DNA from: Verrucomicrobiota bacterium | GTDB taxonomy: Bacteria; Verrucomicrobiota; Verrucomicrobiia; Chthoniobacterales; JAFAMB01 | Assembly (NCBI GenBank): GCA_019241095.1 | Contig: JAFAXJ010000508.1 | Coordinates: 1-9,651, forward strand | Direction of reading: 5' to 3' | DNA: 9,651 nucleotides | Shown: piece by piece, positions 6,703 to 9,651 of the stretch | How positions within the stretch are numbered: position 1 is the stretch's first letter | Layout: every line of letters begins with the position of its first letter | The notes under the pieces: model-generated | Told to the model about the DNA's origin: nothing | Seen by the model: only the letters and a program-made list of their open reading frames with translations | Databases searched by the model: none | Program-made: the position numbers and the translations under genes

Positions 6703-7821
6703 ATGAGATGGTCGTATAAGATTGCAAAAATCAGTGGAATTGACGTTCGGATCCACATCACATTCTTGATGCTGCTGGCGGTCTTAGCTTCATTCTATGG
6801 TGCGCAGGCTGGTGCGGCGGGTGCTACTCAAGCGCTGATTTTCGTTGTTCTGGTATTTTCTTGTGTGCTGCTTCACGAGTTTGGGCACGCGTTCGCGGCC
6901 AAAGCTTACGGGATTAAGACGGCTGACATCACCTTGCTACCGATCGGTGGTGTTGCTCGAATGGAGCGGCTTCCAGAAAAGCCTGCCCAGGAGCTGGTCG
7001 TGGCCATCGCTGGCCCGCTGGTGAACGTGGTAATCGCCATAGGGATTCTTGCCGTTTTGACAGTAACCAATAGGCTGGATTTCGGGTTCTTTTATGACGC
7101 GCGCAGGTTCACAGTGATTTGGGCGCTGCTCTACACGAATGTCATGATGGTTGTATTTAATTTGATCCCTGCATTTCCGCTGGACGGGGGGCGAGTTCTG
7201 CGTGCACTGCTAGCGACTCGTTTGAATTATGTCCATGCCACACAGATCGCGGCGGCAATCGGGCAAGCTCTTGCGTTGGCAATGGGCCTGTGGGCTTTCT
7301 ATAGAGGTCCGTATCTGCTGATCTTGATCGCTGTCTTTATCTACATGGGGGCGGAGACCGAGTCGTCTTTTGTTCAAATGCGTTACGCCACATCGGGACT
7401 GCCCGTATCAACAGCTATGGTGACTCGATTTGATACGTTGAATCATCGCTCGACTCTAGACCAGGCGGTCGATTCTCTTTTGGGGACTTCTCAACATGAG
7501 TTTCCGGTCTTGGACGACAACGGCGGGTTTGCAGGTCTTCTCACTAAGCACGATTTGCTAGTAGCTCTGCGAAAACGAGGCCCCGAAACTTTGGTGACAG
7601 ATGTTATGACCACTGGGTTGCCAACCATTTTGCCACAGATGAGCTTTGATAAGGCTTTCGAGTTAATCCAGGGAGCGAATGCTCCCGCTTTACCGGTGCT
7701 AGATTTCTCAGGTAGGCTGATAGGGCTGTTTACTACCGAAAATGTCGGCGAATTTATTATGGTACAAAGTGCGCTGGGAAAGAAGTCGCGCAGATTTCGT
7801 TCTAAACCAAAACGAGTGTAA
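6703..7821 (+). CDS. M50-family site-2-type zinc metalloprotease with two CBS domains
   Basis: A 372-residue integral membrane protease. The zinc site is HEFGH (58-62) within a membrane segment, with the third ligand expected in NLIPAFPLDGGR (153-164, D161). The AIAGPLVNV segment (101-109) is also conserved in this family. Hydrophobic segments lie at about 17-35, 43-66, 98-120, 136-158 and 182-216. The cytoplasmic C-terminus carries two CBS motifs (about 236-290 and 298-355), which in other proteins bind adenine nucleotides and regulate activity. The end is basic (KKSRRFRSKPKRV). Relatives include the sporulation protease SpoIVFB and the Rip/YtxM-type M50B enzymes that cut membrane anti-sigma factors or other substrates; the substrate here is unknown and no sigma or anti-sigma gene is adjacent. 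It is convergent with otnI, six bases apart. The start ATG is chosen because MRWSYKIAKISGIDVRIH is the typical family beginning. Confidence 0.93.
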   Translation: MRWSYKIAKISGIDVRIHITFLMLLAVLASFYGAQAGAAGATQALIFVVLVFSCVLLHEFGHAFAAKAYGIKTADITLLPIGGVARMERLPEKPAQELVVAIAGPLVNVVIAIGILAVLTVTNRLDFGFFYDARRFTVIWALLYTNVMMVVFNLIPAFPLDGGRVLRALLATRLNYVHATQIAAAIGQALALAMGLWAFYRGPYLLILIAVFIYMGAETESSFVQMRYATSGLPVSTAMVTRFDTLNHRSTLDQAVDSLLGTSQHEFPVLDDNGGFAGLLTKHDLLVALRKRGPETLVTDVMTTGLPTILPQMSFDKAFELIQGANAPALPVLDFSGRLIGLFTTENVGEFIMVQSALGKKSRRFRSKPKRV

Positions 7822-7827
7822 GCACGT

Positions 7828-8595
7828 TCAGAGATAGGGTGCCAACCACTCCAAACCTTCCTTTGTGGTAGTTTCCGGCTTGTATTCGCACCCGATCCAG
7901 CCGGTATACCCAAGTTTATCAATAAGCGAAAACAGATAGGAATAGCGCACCTCCCCTTTATCCGGTTCGCCCCGAGACGGTACACTCGCTAATTGAAAAT
8001 GGCCGATATCAGCAAAAAGTGAGCTGGTCCGGGTAGAAAGATCGCCACCCATAATCTGCGCGTGGTACCAGTCGAGTTGAATTTTCAAATTAGGACGCCC
8101 GATTTCGCGTAGCAATTCAAGGGCGTGCTCGGGTGTTGTCAGATAGTATCCGGGAAAGTCACGCGTGTTAATCGGTTCGATGAGGATTGTCAGGTCGAGC
8201 GACTCACACCTGCTGAGCGCGTACTCCAAATTGTCCAGGTAAGCGGTGCGAGCAGCAGGCGTGTCCCCGGCGATGCCGCTCATCACATGAATGCGAGTAC
8301 AAGCCAGTTCGGCTGCGTACTCAACAGCTTGTTCAAAGGATTCCCGAAATTCCGGCTGTCTGCCAGGAATAGCAGCTAGCCCGCGATCGCCTTTGTCGAG
8401 GTCTCCCGCAGGCGCATTAATCAGCACTTGCTCAAGTTGATAACATTGCAGCGCGGCCCTGATTTCCTTTGCCGGTTGGCTATATGGAAACAAAATTTCT
8501 ACCCCTTTAAATCCTGAGTGAGCGGCAGCCCCAAACCGCTCCAGAAAAGGTTCCTCTTGGAACAACCAGGATAGGTTAGCATCGAATTTTAACAT
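7828..8595 (-). CDS. otnI: 2-oxo-tetronate isomerase (hydroxypyruvate isomerase family)
   Basis: A 255-residue TIM-barrel isomerase of the xylose-isomerase-like superfamily, the usual length. Blocks include FDANLSWLFQEEPFLERFGA (4-23), GFKGVEILFPY (28-38), the segment RGLAAIPGRQPEFR (71-84), LIEPINTRDFPGYYL (138-152, E140) and QLDWYHAQIMGGD (173-185, D174), then IGHFQLA (197-203) and GCEYKP (235-240, E237). E140 and E237 correspond to the two catalytic acids of the family; the metal-ligand assignment is by analogy. By family alone it could be a hydroxypyruvate isomerase (Hyi). Adjacent otnC and otnK genes instead favour OtnI, converting 2-oxo-tetronate to 3-oxo-tetronate in threonate or erythronate catabolism. 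It is 51 nt from otnC with no strong ribosome-binding site seen. Confidence 0.85.
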   Translation of the reverse strand: MLKFDANLSWLFQEEPFLERFGAAAHSGFKGVEILFPYSQPAKEIRAALQCYQLEQVLINAPAGDLDKGDRGLAAIPGRQPEFRESFEQAVEYAAELACTRIHVMSGIAGDTPAARTAYLDNLEYALSRCESLDLTILIEPINTRDFPGYYLTTPEHALELLREIGRPNLKIQLDWYHAQIMGGDLSTRTSSLFADIGHFQLASVPSRGEPDKGEVRYSYLFSLIDKLGYTGWIGCEYKPETTTKEGLEWLAPYL

Positions 8596-8646
8596 TAAAG
8601 TGGTGGTAATTTCTCTTTCTCAGTCACCCGATCAGCATTTGAGCGA

Positions 8647-9291
8647 CTATTCCCAATCGGCCCCAAACTGTTCGCGCAGCTGATTGATCTGGGCAGGAGT
8701 CAAGGACCGCACCTTTTGTCCGTGTAGAAGAAGCATTAACTTCGCGGTCTCCTCCAATTCTTCGGTAGCGTACATGGCGCCATCCAAGTCTGGCGCGGAA
8801 ACTACCGGTCCATGGTTTGCAAGGAGAACCGCTGCGTGTTTAGGAGCATGTCTGCCGATCTCTTCAGCCAGCGCTTTATCACCCGGGCGGAAATAGGGGA
8901 TCAAAGGCAGCTTTCCAACGCGCATCACGAAATAAGGAGTAATCGGCGGTATACAACTACCGGGATCCAAATCGTCCAGGCAAGAGATAGCTGCTGCATA
9001 GCTGCTGTGCAGGTGAATGATTGCGCCGCTTTGGTTTCGCGCGTGGTACACCGCCATATGCAAAAAATATTCCTTGCTCGGTTTGGCCCCTGAAATGAGG
9101 TTGCCTTTCCAATCAAGTTTTGAAACCGAGGCAGGATCGAGATATCCAAGAGAAGAATTCGTCGGTGTGAGTAACCAGCCATCTTCAAGTCGAACACTGA
9201 TGTTGCCGCTGCTGCCGGGGCTCAAGCCGCGCTGATACAAACTACGGCCAATCTCCACTATCCGCTCTCTGAGCTGCGTCTCGTTCGTCAT
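8647..9291 (-). CDS. otnC: 3-oxo-tetronate 4-phosphate decarboxylase (class II aldolase family)
   Basis: A 214-residue class II aldolase/adducin-domain enzyme. It shows SSGNISVR (27-34, phosphate-binding type loop), the catalytic acid E74 in SKEYFLH, zinc ligands H93 and H95 in IIHLHSSYAAA, and H160 in LLANHGPVVSA. The family includes fuculose-1-phosphate aldolase and ribulose-5-phosphate epimerase; the match to OtnC rests on length, overall similarity by eye and above all its place between otnK and otnI. The expected reaction is 3-oxo-tetronate 4-phosphate to dihydroxyacetone phosphate plus carbon dioxide. The start ATG overlaps the otnK stop by four bases (ATGA, 9288-9291), showing translational coupling. 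Stop is TAG at 8647-8649. Confidence 0.87.
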   Translation of the reverse strand: MTNETQLRERIVEIGRSLYQRGLSPGSSGNISVRLEDGWLLTPTNSSLGYLDPASVSKLDWKGNLISGAKPSKEYFLHMAVYHARNQSGAIIHLHSSYAAAISCLDDLDPGSCIPPITPYFVMRVGKLPLIPYFRPGDKALAEEIGRHAPKHAAVLLANHGPVVSAPDLDGAMYATEELEETAKLMLLLHGQKVRSLTPAQINQLREQFGADWE

Positions 9292-9651
9292 GCAAAAAGT
9301 TTCCAGGCGTCCAAGAAAAATCGTTCGGATCCGAAATTGCCGGATTTGAGCGCGAGCGCAATTTCTGGACGTTTTCCGGATGCTAACGTCCAGGGTACTC
9401 CGGGGTCAATCTCGGGACCGATTCGTAGTGTATCGATTTCGAGGGCGCTGACGATTGCCCCTGACGTTTCGCCTCCGGCAATAATCATTTGGCCGTAACC
9501 CTGTTCCGCAAGCGCTAATGCCAATTTTGCCAGGAACCGTTCGCACAGTTCACATGCTGCTTGTCTGCCTAGCCGGCCATGAGTCTCACTGATATCCTCC
9601 GGGGTGGCGCTCGTATAAATCAGCAAGGGCCAGTTTTTCTGGGAGCGAGTC
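9288..9651 (-). CDS. otnK: 3-oxo-tetronate kinase (DUF1537 family), C-terminal end (5' partial)
   Basis: The frame stays open through the right edge, so only about 121 C-terminal residues are visible. They match the C-terminal nucleotide-binding domain of DUF1537 four-carbon acid sugar kinases: LLIYTSATPED, ARC-like helices LGRQAACELCERFLAKLALAL, the signature GGETSGAIVSAL (normally GGDTS), then IGPEIDPGVPW and IALALKSGNFGSERFF, which form the ATP-binding core. The kinase phosphorylates 3-oxo-tetronate at position 4. It is the first gene seen of the otnK-otnC-otnI unit on this strand. The N-terminal substrate domain lies beyond the window. An internal TTG at 9626 is not the start. Confidence 0.86.
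   Translation of the reverse strand, partial: TRSQKNWPLLIYTSATPEDISETHGRLGRQAACELCERFLAKLALALAEQGYGQMIIAGGETSGAIVSALEIDTLRIGPEIDPGVPWTLASGKRPEIALALKSGNFGSERFFLDAWKLFA

Overview
The window looks like ordinary chromosome from a free-living Gram-negative bacterium of medium GC. The Ile-tRNA synthetase signatures (HMGT, KISKS), the M50-CBS protease and the DUF1537-type acid-sugar genes suggest a Verrucomicrobiota-like or Acidobacteriota-like soil organism. This is a judgement from protein style, not a computed placement. No IS element, phage gene or CRISPR array is visible.

Left part (1-1854), loosely packed: the tail of a LuxR/NarL-type regulator on +; then on - a decayed fragment of a DisA-type diadenylate cyclase domain (it keeps GTRHRAA but has no start and no N-terminal half), lying 9 nt from the 3' end of a tRNA-Arg(UCU) gene. 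Further on come a small ribbon-helix-helix ORF (-), a + strand stretch with two hairpins and an intrinsic-terminator-like element, and small ORFs of uncertain status.

Middle part (1855-6702), housekeeping: a CCA tRNA nucleotidyltransferase (+) converges on the ileS-lspA pair (-). The terminator for cca lies inside the last codons of lspA. The tRNA-Arg gene does not encode CCA, so it would need the enzyme encoded nearby. ileS is read divergently from a site-2-type M50 metalloprotease with two CBS domains (+).

Right part (7828-9651), - strand: three catabolic genes in the order otnK (partial, C-terminal end) - otnC - otnI. They match the threonate/erythronate route: 2-oxo-tetronate is isomerised to 3-oxo-tetronate (OtnI), phosphorylated (OtnK) and decarboxylated to dihydroxyacetone phosphate (OtnC). 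The dehydrogenase that would supply 2-oxo-tetronate is not in the window and could lie past the right edge.

No clearly new multi-gene system was found. The points most worth a second look are the truncated cyclase beside the tRNA, the candidate attenuator before a 50-residue ORF, the possible translational coupling ahead of cca, and the terminator embedded in lspA.
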